Source: Ruthenibacterium avium (GTDB lineage Bacteria; Bacillota; Clostridia; Oscillospirales; Ruminococcaceae). From it: 64,000 nt of DNA. The stretch spans positions 1-64,000 of the forward strand of contig DWYA01000048.1 in assembly GCA_019118905.1 (NCBI GenBank), written 5' to 3'. This document shows positions 49,005 to 57,545 of this stretch, one piece after another; the first letter of the stretch is position 1; every line of letters starts with the position of its first letter. The notes beneath the pieces are model-generated. The model saw only the letters and a program-made list of their open reading frames with translations. It had not been told where the DNA came from and did not search any database. The position numbers were made by a program, and so were the translations under genes.

Positions 49005-49769
49005 ATGACTCTTTCAAGCGAAACCTTGCTGATTTATGTGCTGGTGTTTTTTCGCATGGCAGGTCTGCTGGCGTTTAACCCCATTTTAACGCAAAAAAGC
49101 ATCCCGGCTCAGCTGCGCATTGCACTGATGCTTGCGCTTACCTTTTTTACAGCGCCGGGAGCGTCCGAGGGGTATACGCTTCCGACAACGGATGCAGGCT
49201 TTCTCTGGGCGGCGTTCTGCGAGATGACGCTCGGCCTTGCAATCGGGTTTGTGATCCAGTGCTTTTACTATTTGCTGTTCACGGTGGGCGATGTGGCGGA
49301 CCAAGGGTTTGGTTTGGCGATGGCAAAAGCCTTTAACCCGGACACCAATATCCAAACATCTATGACAGCGCGCATTCTGCAATTTTTGTTTGTAGGTTAT
49401 TTCTTTGCAGCAAACGGACATTTAATTTTTTTGCAGATTGCAAGCTCCTCTTACCAATTTGTCGGAATTGGTGCAGCGACGATTTTCGACAATGCGCCGG
49501 CTTTTCTGATTTCCCTGTTTATCCAGGTGTTTTCGCTGTGTATGCAGCTTTTAGCGCCGTTTTTGGTTGCAACAATTACACTAGAGGTTGGCATGGGTAT
49601 CTTGATGAAGCTTGTGCCGCAAATGAATATTTTTGTTCTGCATTTTCAATTAAAGGTAATGCTGGGATTGTTTTTGGTGTTTCTTTATGCTACGCCGGTT
49701 TCTAATTTTATTATGAACTACGAAACGATGATGTTCCAGCAGATGCAAAAGCTTTTAGAAGCGATGTAG
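49005..49769 (+). CDS. fliR: Flagellar export gate protein FliR
   Basis: 254 residues, five to six hydrophobic segments. FliR caps the FliP/FliQ channel. Family motifs: FFRMAGLLAFNPILTQKSIPAQLRIALMLALT near the N-terminus, EMTLGLAIGFVIQ near 72, DQGFGLAMAKAFNPDTN near 105 and the conserved C-terminal PQMNIFVLHFQLK. No strong ribosome binding site; coupled to fliQ. Confidence 0.95.
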   Translation: MTLSSETLLIYVLVFFRMAGLLAFNPILTQKSIPAQLRIALMLALTFFTAPGASEGYTLPTTDAGFLWAAFCEMTLGLAIGFVIQCFYYLLFTVGDVADQGFGLAMAKAFNPDTNIQTSMTARILQFLFVGYFFAANGHLIFLQIASSSYQFVGIGAATIFDNAPAFLISLFIQVFSLCMQLLAPFLVATITLEVGMGILMKLVPQMNIFVLHFQLKVMLGLFLVFLYATPVSNFIMNYETMMFQQMQKLLEAM

Positions 49770-49869
49770 CCGCTTGAAAGGCTTTTCGGTTTGCACCAAT
49801 GCCGCTTTTGCACATTTTGAGGAAAATACACGTTGTGCAGCGGTTTGAGACGCCAAAGGGGGGATGCAA

Positions 49870-50934
49870 GTGGCAGGCGAGAAAACAGAAAAAGCGACCC
49901 CAAAACGAAGGAAAGACGAACGAAAAAAAGGTAACGTTTGTATGAGCCGCGAGGTGGTCACCGTGGTAACGCTGGTGGCGGCCTTTTACACCTTGAAAAA
50001 TTTGGCTGGCTCAACGATGACCAGCCTGCAGGAAATGCTTTCCCGGTTTATCGGCCTGTGTGCAACAACCACAGAAATTGATACGAAAATCCTTCATCAG
50101 TTTATGTTGGATTTGTTTATCACCTTTGGACAAATTGTGCTGCCGGTTTTGGGTGCCACTGTCATATCAGCCATTGTGGCTACGATGATGCAAACCAAAA
50201 TGCTGGTTGCAATGGACAGTGCAAAGTTTAAAGCAAGCCGCATGAATCCGCTGAACGGAATTAAGAAAATGTTTTCGCTTCGTGCAGTGGTCGAGCTGCT
50301 AAAGTCCAGTTTGAAGATTATCATTCTGGGTGCGGTGATTTACAACATTTTAAAAGATCAAATGGCAATGCTTCCGCGGCTGATGGATATGACGCCGCAG
50401 ACGATTTTAACTACTTCGGGGCAGATGATTTCAGAAATTGTCACGATGGTTGCCATTTTGTTTGTGGCCATTGCTGCCGCAGACTATCTTTACCAGTGGT
50501 GGGATTATGAAAAAAACCTGCGCATGTCCAAGCAGGAAATTAAAGATGAATTTAAGCAGATGGAGGGCGACCCGCAAATTAAGGGGAAACAGCGCTCCAT
50601 CCAGCAGCAGCGCTCACGCAACCGTATGCTGCAAGCCGTGCCCAGTGCCGACGTGGTGATTCGTAACCCGACGCACTTTGCGGTTGCTCTGCGTTATGAT
50701 AAAAAGATTGACCGTGCGCCGGTGGTGGTCGCAAAAGGACAGGACAAGCTGGCGCTTAGAATTGTGGATATTGCAGAAAAAAATGACGTGTATGTGATGG
50801 AAAACAAGCCTCTTGCACGCGCCATGTATGCTGCAATTGAAGTAGGCCAAGAAATTCCCGGCCAGTTTTACGAGCCTGTGGCTCAGGTTCTGGCGTTTAT
50901 CTATAACTTGAAGAAAAAGGATCAGAATTCATGA
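49870..50934 (+). CDS. flhB: Flagellar export switch protein FlhB
   Basis: 354 residues from the GTG at 49870, which has AAAGGGGGG about 6 bases upstream; the ATG at 49864 sits against that site. The N-terminus GEKTEKATPKRRKDERKKGNV is family-typical. Four TM helices (about 30-210) are followed by a cytoplasmic domain with the self-cleaving NPTH motif (near 267), which changes export from rod/hook to filament substrates. It overlaps flhA by 4 bases (ATGA). Confidence 0.95.
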   Translation: MAGEKTEKATPKRRKDERKKGNVCMSREVVTVVTLVAAFYTLKNLAGSTMTSLQEMLSRFIGLCATTTEIDTKILHQFMLDLFITFGQIVLPVLGATVISAIVATMMQTKMLVAMDSAKFKASRMNPLNGIKKMFSLRAVVELLKSSLKIIILGAVIYNILKDQMAMLPRLMDMTPQTILTTSGQMISEIVTMVAILFVAIAAADYLYQWWDYEKNLRMSKQEIKDEFKQMEGDPQIKGKQRSIQQQRSRNRMLQAVPSADVVIRNPTHFAVALRYDKKIDRAPVVVAKGQDKLALRIVDIAEKNDVYVMENKPLARAMYAAIEVGQEIPGQFYEPVAQVLAFIYNLKKKDQNS

Positions 50935-52979
50935 AAATTTTTAACAACATTATCTCTATTTTCGTGATTGTGATTGTGGCACTTTTGATTGTGCCGCTGA
51001 GCACACCGATTTTGGATTTCATGTTTATCATGAACCTCGCGCTTTCGCTGGTTATTCTGTTGATGACAATGTATGTGAGAGAAACGCTGGATTTGTCCAT
51101 TTTTCCCTCTTTGCTGCTTGTTACAACGCTGGCCCGCCTTGCGCTGAATGTTTCTTCCACACGTTCCATTTTGAGCAACAACGGCTATGCCGGCGAAGTT
51201 GTTAAAACGTTCGGCCAGTTTGTTATTCGCGGCAACGTTGTGGTCGGTCTGGTTATTTTCTTAATTATTGTTTTAGTGCAGTTTATTGTTATTACCAAAG
51301 GTGCCGAACGTGTTGCCGAGGTTTCGGCGCGTTTCACGTTGGACGCTATGCCCGGTAAGCAAATGGCCATTGACGCCGACTTGAGCTCCGGCATGATTGA
51401 CGAAGAGCAAGCGCGTGTGCGCCGTTTGAAAATCCAAAAAGAAGCCGATTTCTTCGGCGCTATGGACGGTGCTTCCAAGTTCGTAAAGGGCGACGCCATC
51501 ATTTCCATTGTGATCACAGTCATCAACTTGATCGGCGGTGTGGCCGTTGGATTTATGAACGGCGGCGACTTCCAAACCGTTTTAAACACCTACGCTATCT
51601 CTACCGTCGGTGACGGTTTGATGAGCCAGATTCCGGCGCTTTTGATTTCCGTGGCAACCGGTATGCTGGTGACGCGCTCTACCTCTGATGCCGACTTGAA
51701 CACCGACGTAATTCAGCAGTTCACGAAACAGCCGATGGTGCTGATGATTGCCGGTGCGGTTATGCCGTTCCTGATTGTGATTGGATTCCCTCCCGTTCAG
51801 GTGCTGCTCATTGCGGCAACGTTGATTGGCGGCGGCTTTATCATTTACCGCATGGAGTCCAAACAAGTACAGGAAGTTCCCGAAGCTCCCACTGTAATGG
51901 AAGAAGTGACAAGCGAGGTAGATTATTACAAAAATCTCGACAACGTTTATGCACTGCTTTCCGTGGACCCCATTTGTATCGAAGTGGGTTACAGTTTGCT
52001 GCCGTTGGTTGACCAAAGCAGCGGCGGACGCTTCATGGATCGTATCGTTATGCTGCGTAAACAGTTTGCCGATGAGCTGGGCATTGTCATTCCACCTGTG
52101 CGTATGCGCGATTCCGGCCAGATTAACCCCAACCAATATGAAGTGAAACTGAAAGGCGAAACCATTGCCATTGGTGAGGTTCTGGTGGACCATTATCTGG
52201 CTTTGGCGCCCGGCGCCTTGGCGCCCGGCGATGAGATTGACGGTATTGATACCGTGGAGCCGGCTTTCGGAATGCCTGCAAAATGGATTAGCGATGATAA
52301 GCGTGTGAAAGCGGAAATGGCCGGTTATACGCTCATCGACGCAACCAGCGTTATTGTAACGCACTTGTCCGAGCTGATTCGCGCCCATGCTTATGAGCTG
52401 CTGACACGTCAAGAAGTCAAGAAGATGCTGGAAAACCTCAAAAAGACCAATCCGGCCATTGTCGAGGAAACGGTGCCCGGCCTCATTTCGCAGAACGAGC
52501 TGCAAAAGGTGCTGCGCAATTTGCTGCGTGAGAACGTGCCCATCTCCGATATGGAAACTATTTTGGAAACCTTGGCCGATTATGCGCCGAACGTGAAAGA
52601 TTCCGACATTTTGACCGAGTATGTGCGTCAGGCACTCAAGCGCACCATTACGCACCGCTTCTCTGAAGCCGGTCAGCTGAAGGTGCTCAGCCTTGACAGT
52701 GAAATTGAAAATAAAATTATTAACAGTGTGAAAAAGATGGAAGGAGGCGCTTATTTAGCGCTGGATCCTGCGGTAATTCAAAAGATTGTGGCCGCTACCA
52801 CCAAGAAAGTGGAGGAAATGCGCCAGATGGTTCAAGTGCCTATCATCTTGACATCTCCCATTGTAAGGGTATACTATAAGAAGATGCTTGATCAATTTTG
52901 CCCGAATGTCGTTGTGCTTTCTTTCAATGATGTTGATCCCAGCGTGCAGATTCAATCGCTTGGCATAATCGCACTGTAA
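50931..52979 (+). CDS. flhA: Flagellar export protein FlhA
   Basis: 682 residues, normal length. Eight TM segments in the first 310 residues, including the FHIPEP-region RLALNVSSTRSIL and the cytoplasmic loop DAMPGKQMAIDADLSSG that is essential for ion coupling. The C-terminal half (about 330-682) is the cytoplasmic ring that docks chaperone-substrate complexes. flhF and flhG, usual neighbours downstream, are missing; fliA follows after 37 bases. Confidence 0.97.
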   Translation: MKIFNNIISIFVIVIVALLIVPLSTPILDFMFIMNLALSLVILLMTMYVRETLDLSIFPSLLLVTTLARLALNVSSTRSILSNNGYAGEVVKTFGQFVIRGNVVVGLVIFLIIVLVQFIVITKGAERVAEVSARFTLDAMPGKQMAIDADLSSGMIDEEQARVRRLKIQKEADFFGAMDGASKFVKGDAIISIVITVINLIGGVAVGFMNGGDFQTVLNTYAISTVGDGLMSQIPALLISVATGMLVTRSTSDADLNTDVIQQFTKQPMVLMIAGAVMPFLIVIGFPPVQVLLIAATLIGGGFIIYRMESKQVQEVPEAPTVMEEVTSEVDYYKNLDNVYALLSVDPICIEVGYSLLPLVDQSSGGRFMDRIVMLRKQFADELGIVIPPVRMRDSGQINPNQYEVKLKGETIAIGEVLVDHYLALAPGALAPGDEIDGIDTVEPAFGMPAKWISDDKRVKAEMAGYTLIDATSVIVTHLSELIRAHAYELLTRQEVKKMLENLKKTNPAIVEETVPGLISQNELQKVLRNLLRENVPISDMETILETLADYAPNVKDSDILTEYVRQALKRTITHRFSEAGQLKVLSLDSEIENKIINSVKKMEGGAYLALDPAVIQKIVAATTKKVEEMRQMVQVPIILTSPIVRVYYKKMLDQFCPNVVVLSFNDVDPSVQIQSLGIIAL

Positions 52980-53016
52980 TCCATCATGCCATCAACAGGA
53001 AAGGAGGAGACGTAAG

Positions 53017-53799
53017 GTGCACGCAGCATTGGAGCATCGGGAAAACACATTGCCGGACCCGGATGCGGTCATGGAGGAGTATAAGCGAACCGGTGACCTG
53101 AATTTAAGAAATCAGCTGGTTCTGCACTATGCACCTTATGTGAAAGCGGCGATTTATAGTATGCGTTCGCTGCTTTATTCCAATATTCCTGCTGAGGACT
53201 TTTTCAACCAAGGCATTTTGGCGTTGATTGAATGCATTGAACGCTTTAATATTTCCAGAGGTGTTCGCTTAGATACTTATATGTATAAGGTCGTGCGCGG
53301 ACGGCTGATCAATTATGCCAGAAAGGAAAATTGGCTGCCGAACCGTGTTTGGAATGCGGCCAAAAAAATCAGCGCCACGCGCACTGCGCTGGAGGCCAAG
53401 CTGATGCGTACACCGACAGAAAAGGAAATTGCCGAAGAAATGGGAATTTCCTACGAGGAGTACGAACGGCTGCGCATTGAGATTTCCACAGCCGATACGG
53501 TGTCTTATGAGGAAATGTTGGAGCAAAGCTGGGATAGCTTTTCCAGCCGAACCGCAGAAGCGGCGCAAGCGCCGGTGGACGAGGGCCTCATCCATGAGGA
53601 GATGCAGGGGGTTTTGGCAAAAGCCATTGAGGCGCTGCCGCCCCGACATAAGCAAGTGATAGCGCTTTGCTATTACGAGAATCTAAATTTGAGGGAAATT
53701 GGCGAAGTGTTGGGTTTAACTCAGCAGCGTGTTTCTCAAATTCGCGCAAGCGCCTTAAAAAAGCTGCAAGCGGCCATGAAGGAATATGACAACAGTTAA
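53017..53799 (+). CDS. fliA: RNA polymerase sigma-28 factor FliA/SigD
   Basis: 260 residues from a GTG with AAGGAGGAG upstream. Sigma-70 region 2 (YVKAAIYSMRSLLYSNIPAEDFFNQGILALIECIERF), region 3 (TPTEKEIAEEMGISYEEYERL) and region 4 (LPPRHKQVIALCYYENLNLREIGEVLGLTQQRVSQIRASALKKL) are all present, as in the FliA/WhiG group. It should direct late flagellar and chemotaxis genes. Its place after flhA in the same transcript makes its level depend on read-through over more than 20 kb, as for sigD of Bacillus. No anti-sigma flgM is in the window. Confidence 0.95.
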   Translation: MHAALEHRENTLPDPDAVMEEYKRTGDLNLRNQLVLHYAPYVKAAIYSMRSLLYSNIPAEDFFNQGILALIECIERFNISRGVRLDTYMYKVVRGRLINYARKENWLPNRVWNAAKKISATRTALEAKLMRTPTEKEIAEEMGISYEEYERLRIEISTADTVSYEEMLEQSWDSFSSRTAEAAQAPVDEGLIHEEMQGVLAKAIEALPPRHKQVIALCYYENLNLREIGEVLGLTQQRVSQIRASALKKLQAAMKEYDNS

Positions 53800-53816
53800 A
53801 ACGGAGGGGTTTCATT

Positions 53817-54566
53817 ATGCATTCAGGATTTTATACAATTGCATCCGGTATGTTGACAAGACAAAGAGAGCTTGACACCATCGGAAACAACTTGTCCAAT
53901 CTTCAAACACCGGGCTATCGCTCCGACCGTATTGTAACCTCGGCCTTTGAGCTGGGCCTTTTGCAGCAGCAGGAAGGCGGCACGGAACGAATTCTCAGTG
54001 ACGGCGGATCGCCTGTAACTATTGTGGGCGACTCTGTCACCGTGATGACGGGCGGCGATTTTCAGTCCACAGGCCGCACGCTCGATATTGCGATTGGCGG
54101 CGATGGATTTTTTAACGTGCAGGGCCAGGACGGCACTACTTATTTAACCAGAAACGGCCAGTTCACGGTGGATGACCAAGGCTATTTGACATTGGCAGGC
54201 ATGGGGCGTGTGCTGGGTCAGGGCGGCCCTCTGATGGTTGGCTCTGACCAAGTAAGCGTAGACGCGACCGGCAACGTGTATAACGCAGCAGGCGCGCTTG
54301 TAGGTACGCTGAGCATCACCCGCCAAGCCGATAACACTGTGCTGGAAAAGATGGACAACGGCGCCTTTACCGCGCCGCAGGGAGCCGTGAATGCACAAGG
54401 CTATACCATTTATCAAGGCGTTTTGGAGCGCTCCAATGTGGATATGAACCAAGAGCTGACCAGCTTTATTTCGGCACAGCGCGCGTTTCAAACGTGCAGC
54501 TCGGCTCTGCAAATGATCGACGATTTGGATCAGAAAGCGGCTTCGAAGATCGCAGCCATTCAATAA
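53817..54566 (+). CDS. flgF: Flagellar rod protein FlgF-like (FlhO)
   Basis: 249 residues. N-terminal rod signature ASGMLTRQRELDTIGNNLSNLQTPGYRSD, central DIAIGGDGFFNVQGQDGTTYLTRNGQF, and C-terminal QGVLERSNVDMNQELTSFISAQRAFQTCSSALQMIDD. It is one of two adjacent rod-type proteins after fliA, matching the FlhO/FlhP pair of Bacillus. AAACGGAGGGG precedes the ATG. Confidence 0.9.
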   Translation: MHSGFYTIASGMLTRQRELDTIGNNLSNLQTPGYRSDRIVTSAFELGLLQQQEGGTERILSDGGSPVTIVGDSVTVMTGGDFQSTGRTLDIAIGGDGFFNVQGQDGTTYLTRNGQFTVDDQGYLTLAGMGRVLGQGGPLMVGSDQVSVDATGNVYNAAGALVGTLSITRQADNTVLEKMDNGAFTAPQGAVNAQGYTIYQGVLERSNVDMNQELTSFISAQRAFQTCSSALQMIDDLDQKAASKIAAIQ

Positions 54567-54581
54567 CAGGAGGGGTAACGC

Positions 54582-55313
54582 ATGAAAGCAGCATTCTATG
54601 CAGGCCGATCCGGCCTTTTGGCGCAGCAGGCAGCCATGGATAATATCGGTAATAATATTGCAAACGTAAACACCTACGGTTATAAATCGGAAAGTGTGGG
54701 CTTTGAAAGCTTGCTGGCACACGAGATGTACGTCAATTTGGAAGATAAACCTTTGACGGGCGTTGGCGCACGCGCTGTGGGGCTGGGCTTGAACACGCAG
54801 CAAGGCAGCTTTCAGACAACGGGTGACAGCTTAGATTTCGCTATTCAGGGGGACGGTTGGTTTGCCGTAGATAATAACGGTACCCGCGAGTACACCAGAA
54901 ACGGCGCATTCCAAGTGGGTCTGGTGAATAATGTGCCTTATTTGACGGATGCTGCCGGTGCGTTTGTACTGGATACTGCGGGCAATCGCATTCAGATTCC
55001 GCAGGGTGAGGGTGCAAATCTGGATTTGACCGGTATCGCAGACCGCATTGGTGTTTTTGTGGTGGATCGTGCTTCCGCTATGGAGCCGTCTGCACAAAAC
55101 CGTTATCGTGCTAATGACGCAACGGGGGCAGTGCGTGCTGCTGTAAGCGGCGATGACTACACCTTGCGCCAAGGCGCTTTGGAGTTTTCCAACGTGAAAA
55201 TGGAAGACGAGATGACGAACATGATTATGGCGCAGCGTGCATTCCAAATGAGTGCGCGTGTGGTTCAAACTTCCGATGAAATTGAGCAGGAAGTCAATAA
55301 TTTAAGAGCCTAA
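54582..55313 (+). CDS. flgG: Flagellar distal rod protein FlgG-like (FlhP)
   Basis: 243 residues. Rod signature RSGLLAQQAAMDNIGNNIANVNTYGYKSE, then DFAIQGDGWFAVDNNGTREYTRNGAF, and C-terminal QGALEFSNVKMEDEMTNMIMAQRAFQMSARVVQTSDEIEQ. Slightly closer to FlgG than its upstream paralogue. CAGGAGGGG precedes the ATG. Confidence 0.9.
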   Translation: MKAAFYAGRSGLLAQQAAMDNIGNNIANVNTYGYKSESVGFESLLAHEMYVNLEDKPLTGVGARAVGLGLNTQQGSFQTTGDSLDFAIQGDGWFAVDNNGTREYTRNGAFQVGLVNNVPYLTDAAGAFVLDTAGNRIQIPQGEGANLDLTGIADRIGVFVVDRASAMEPSAQNRYRANDATGAVRAAVSGDDYTLRQGALEFSNVKMEDEMTNMIMAQRAFQMSARVVQTSDEIEQEVNNLRA

Positions 55314-55337
55314 TTGATGGAGTGAGGATAAGAAATC

Positions 55338-55955
55338 ATGGAAAAATACGAAGATTTGGATGAAATGCAATTAGACGCTTTGAGGGAGATCGGCAATATC
55401 GGCTCGGGCAATGCGGCTACAGCCTTATCCGAGATGCTGAACCGACAGGTGGATATTACCGTACCGAAAATTGGAATTCTGGATTATTCCGACGTTGCGG
55501 AAAGCCTGGGCGGCCCGGAACAGCTGATGGTTGCTTTGATGTTCCAGCTTCACGGCGATGTTACCGGCATGATCATGTTCCTTTTGAAGAAAGATTTTGC
55601 GCATCTGATTTTGCAGGAGCTGATGGGCATTCCCTTCCCGGAAAATGCAGAGCTGGATGAGATGAGCAGCTCGGCCATTCAGGAAGTGGGTAATATTATG
55701 GCGGGTTCCTTTGCGAATGCAATTGGTGAAATGACCGGTTTGACCATTGATATTACTGTTCCTGATTTGTGCATTGACATGGCAGGAGCCGTTTTGAGCG
55801 CACCTGCAATCTATTATGCAAATATCAGCGATAAGATTATTTGCATCGAAGACGAAATGAGCAACGGAACAACAGATGCAGGTACCCATGTGCTGATGGT
55901 ACCGGAAGTGGATTCACTGGAAAAGATTATGGAAAGTCTGGGGCTGGTTTTATGA
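55338..55955 (+). CDS. cheC: CheY-P phosphatase CheC
   Basis: 205 residues, the standard CheC length. Both active-site helices are intact: LREIGNIGSGNAATALSEML (near 15-34) and IQEVGNIMAGSFANAIGEMTG (near 114-134), each with the E-x-x-N motif. It dephosphorylates CheY-P and its activity rises when bound to CheD. GAGTGAGG precedes the ATG. It overlaps cheD by 4 bases. Confidence 0.95.
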   Translation: MEKYEDLDEMQLDALREIGNIGSGNAATALSEMLNRQVDITVPKIGILDYSDVAESLGGPEQLMVALMFQLHGDVTGMIMFLLKKDFAHLILQELMGIPFPENAELDEMSSSAIQEVGNIMAGSFANAIGEMTGLTIDITVPDLCIDMAGAVLSAPAIYYANISDKIICIEDEMSNGTTDAGTHVLMVPEVDSLEKIMESLGLVL

Positions 55956-56437
55956 GTATGATTACAGTGGGTATCTCCGACCTGAACGTTGCGAAGGGGG
56001 AAGATATCCTTGTAACCTACGCGCTCGGCTCTTGTGTTGGAATTTGCCTTTATGACCGTGTCACAAAAATTGCAGGTTTGTCGCATATTATGCTACCGTG
56101 CAGCGTTGGCTTTGCCGGTGCTGCGCAGCAGCCCTATAAATTTGCAGATTCGGCCATTCCTCTGTTGATTCAGAAAATGAAAATGGCGGGGGCTATGCCG
56201 ATGCGTTTTCAGGCCAAAATTGCGGGCGGAGCGCAAATGTTTGCGGCAAAGGGCAATACATCTCTGGCGAATATCGGAGAGCGCAATGTGATTGCGGTAA
56301 AGCAGGAGCTCGCGCGTTTAAAAATTCCTATCATTGCACAGGATACGGGAAAAAACTATGGGCGCACGCTCTTTTTCTCGGCTGCCGATGGCGTGATGAA
56401 GATTAAGTCTGTGAATCGCGGAGAGTTCTTGTTTTAA
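55952..56437 (+). CDS. cheD: Chemoreceptor glutamine deamidase CheD
   Basis: 161 residues from the ATG at 55952 (ATGA overlap with cheC). Catalytic Cys in YALGSCVGICLYD (near 27), His in AGLSHIMLP (near 44), and a Thr-containing GNTSLANIGERNV region. It deamidates receptor glutamines and docks on CheC. Last gene of the operon; two hairpins follow. Confidence 0.94.
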   Translation: MSMITVGISDLNVAKGEDILVTYALGSCVGICLYDRVTKIAGLSHIMLPCSVGFAGAAQQPYKFADSAIPLLIQKMKMAGAMPMRFQAKIAGGAQMFAAKGNTSLANIGERNVIAVKQELARLKIPIIAQDTGKNYGRTLFFSAADGVMKIKSVNRGEFLF

Positions 56438-56519
56438 TTTCAAATCTGTTTCAATCCATAAAAGTTTGCCTATGCAACAATTTATAGGAATAAATGGAAA
56501 ACAAAACTCAGCGCGTGCG

Positions 56520-56549
56520 GCTTGCTCAGCAGTAAAAATTGCTGCAAGC
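56520..56549 (+). terminator. Hairpin after the flagellar operon
   Basis: GCTTGC and GCAAGC (with an inner AGC/GCT) form a short stem about 80 bases after cheD. Weak terminator character by itself. The gap 56438-56757 holds this and two further hairpins and no gene. Confidence 0.4.
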
Positions 56550-56568
56550 TGATAAATAAAAGTAAAAA

Positions 56569-56616
56569 AGCGGCGATTTTAGAGCAGGAAGCGCTCTGAA
56601 ATCGCCGCTTTTGTTT
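56569..56616. terminator. Bidirectional terminator, end of flagellar operon
   Basis: AGCGGCGATTT pairs with AAATCGCCGCT, with an inner AGAGC/GCTCT stem. A-run before and T-rich tract after give activity on both strands. This is the main candidate end of the flagellar transcript. Confidence 0.85.
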
Positions 56617-56657
56617 GCTGCTGATATCATTGAAAACAGGTAAAAGAATAAAAAAGC

Positions 56658-56689
56658 AGCAGTCCGCCGTGTTTCCACGACGGACTGCT
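56658..56689 (-). terminator. Terminator of the rubredoxin gene
   Basis: AGCAGTCCG and CGGACTGCT with an inner CGTG/CACG stem and TTTC loop. On the minus strand it is followed by GCTTTTTT, about 70 bases after the rubredoxin-protein stop. Confidence 0.8.
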
Positions 56690-56757
56690 CTCGGAGAAAA
56701 AAAGGGAGCAAAGGGATAGCGATGCTTAAAAGCACAGCACCCTTTGAGGAGAAAGCA

Positions 56758-57381
56758 TTAAATTTTTTCAAAAGCCGAAGCGGGCTGTTTGCAAACAGGG
56801 CAGGTAAAGTCCTGCGGCAAAGTTTCGCCCTCATAGATATAGCCGCAAACCTTACAGCGCCAGCCGGATGCAGGTGCAGGAGCGGTATATGCGGAAGCTT
56901 TCGGCGGCGTGGTGCCTTTCTTTACGGCGTGATAATAAGCATAGGTCATGGGAACGCCTTCGGAAAGCTTTTCTGCGTCTACAACTTCTGCAATAAACAG
57001 CATGTGAGATCCTGCGTCAATGGTGCTGACCACTTTGCAGGACAAATGTGCGCAAGCGTTTTGCGTTACATAAGGTACGCCGTCCTCATCGAAAGAATAA
57101 TCGGCATTGGCAAATTTATCAGTGTCTTTCGAGCTGGCAAAACCAAATGTACGGATTAAATCCATAGAAGCATCCTGCGTTAAAACGGATACCTCAAAAA
57201 CGCCGCTTTTTTGAATCATTTCAGTGGTGTAGTTTTGATGGTTTACGGCCACCATAACTTTAATAGGAGAAGAAGTGATCTGCGTAACGGTGTTTACCAC
57301 ACAGCCCGCATTTTTGCCCTGTGACGAAGTAGAAATAATGTACAAACCGTAATTCAGCGCTTGCAGTGCACGAAAATCCAT
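56758..57381 (-). CDS. High-molecular-weight rubredoxin (flavin reductase-rubredoxin)
   Basis: 207 residues. Residues 1-145 form a flavin reductase-like FMN-binding domain (NYGLYIISTSSQGKNAGCVVNT, AVNHQNYTTEMIQKSGVFEVSVL). Residues 156-207 form a rubredoxin domain with CKVCGYIYEG and CPVCKQPASAFE, binding one iron through four Cys. In Moorella and related anaerobes this protein (Hrb) passes electrons from NAD(P)H to a flavodiiron oxygen reductase; no such partner is in the window. AAAGGAAG precedes the ATG. The promoter is overlaid by a Fur/PerR-like box. Confidence 0.93.
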   Translation of the reverse strand: MDFRALQALNYGLYIISTSSQGKNAGCVVNTVTQITSSPIKVMVAVNHQNYTTEMIQKSGVFEVSVLTQDASMDLIRTFGFASSKDTDKFANADYSFDEDGVPYVTQNACAHLSCKVVSTIDAGSHMLFIAEVVDAEKLSEGVPMTYAYYHAVKKGTTPPKASAYTAPAPASGWRCKVCGYIYEGETLPQDFTCPVCKQPASAFEKI

Positions 57382-57419
57382 AACAACAACTTCCTTTCAT
57401 AACGAAAATGGGTGCTTAT

Positions 57420-57440
57420 TGATAACTATTATCATTATAA
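57420..57440. promoter_or_regulatory. Fur/PerR-like operator over the rubredoxin promoter
   Basis: TGATAACTATTATCA (57420-57434) matches the Fur 7-1-7 core TGATAATNATTATCA at all but one position. The overlapping CTATTATCATTATAA (57426-57440) matches the PerR core TTATAATNATTATAA at 12 of 14 defined positions. It covers the -10 and start region of the promoter below, so a bound regulator would repress. Given the gene's oxygen-defence role, PerR is the likelier regulator (inference). Confidence 0.65.
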
Positions 57441-57461
57441 AACATTTTTTGGAAAAGTCAA
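57434..57461 (-). promoter_or_regulatory. Promoter of the high-molecular-weight rubredoxin gene
   Basis: On the minus strand TTGACT (plus 57456-57461), a 16-base spacer and a consensus TATAAT (plus 57434-57439). The predicted start lies about 45 bases before the ATG at 57381. Confidence 0.75.
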
Positions 57462-57489
57462 TAGTTTTTATTATAAATGCAAAAACAAA

Positions 57490-57513
57490 ATCCCCGCGCC
57501 AAAGCGCAGGGAT
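57490..57513 (-). terminator. Terminator of the 44-residue microprotein gene
   Basis: TCCC-C-GCGC pairs with GCGC-A-GGGA around CAAA. On the minus strand it is followed by TTTTGTTTTTG, about 30 bases after the microprotein stop. Confidence 0.7.
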
Positions 57514-57545
57514 TCAACAAGATTCAGCTATTTCGATGGAACGGT

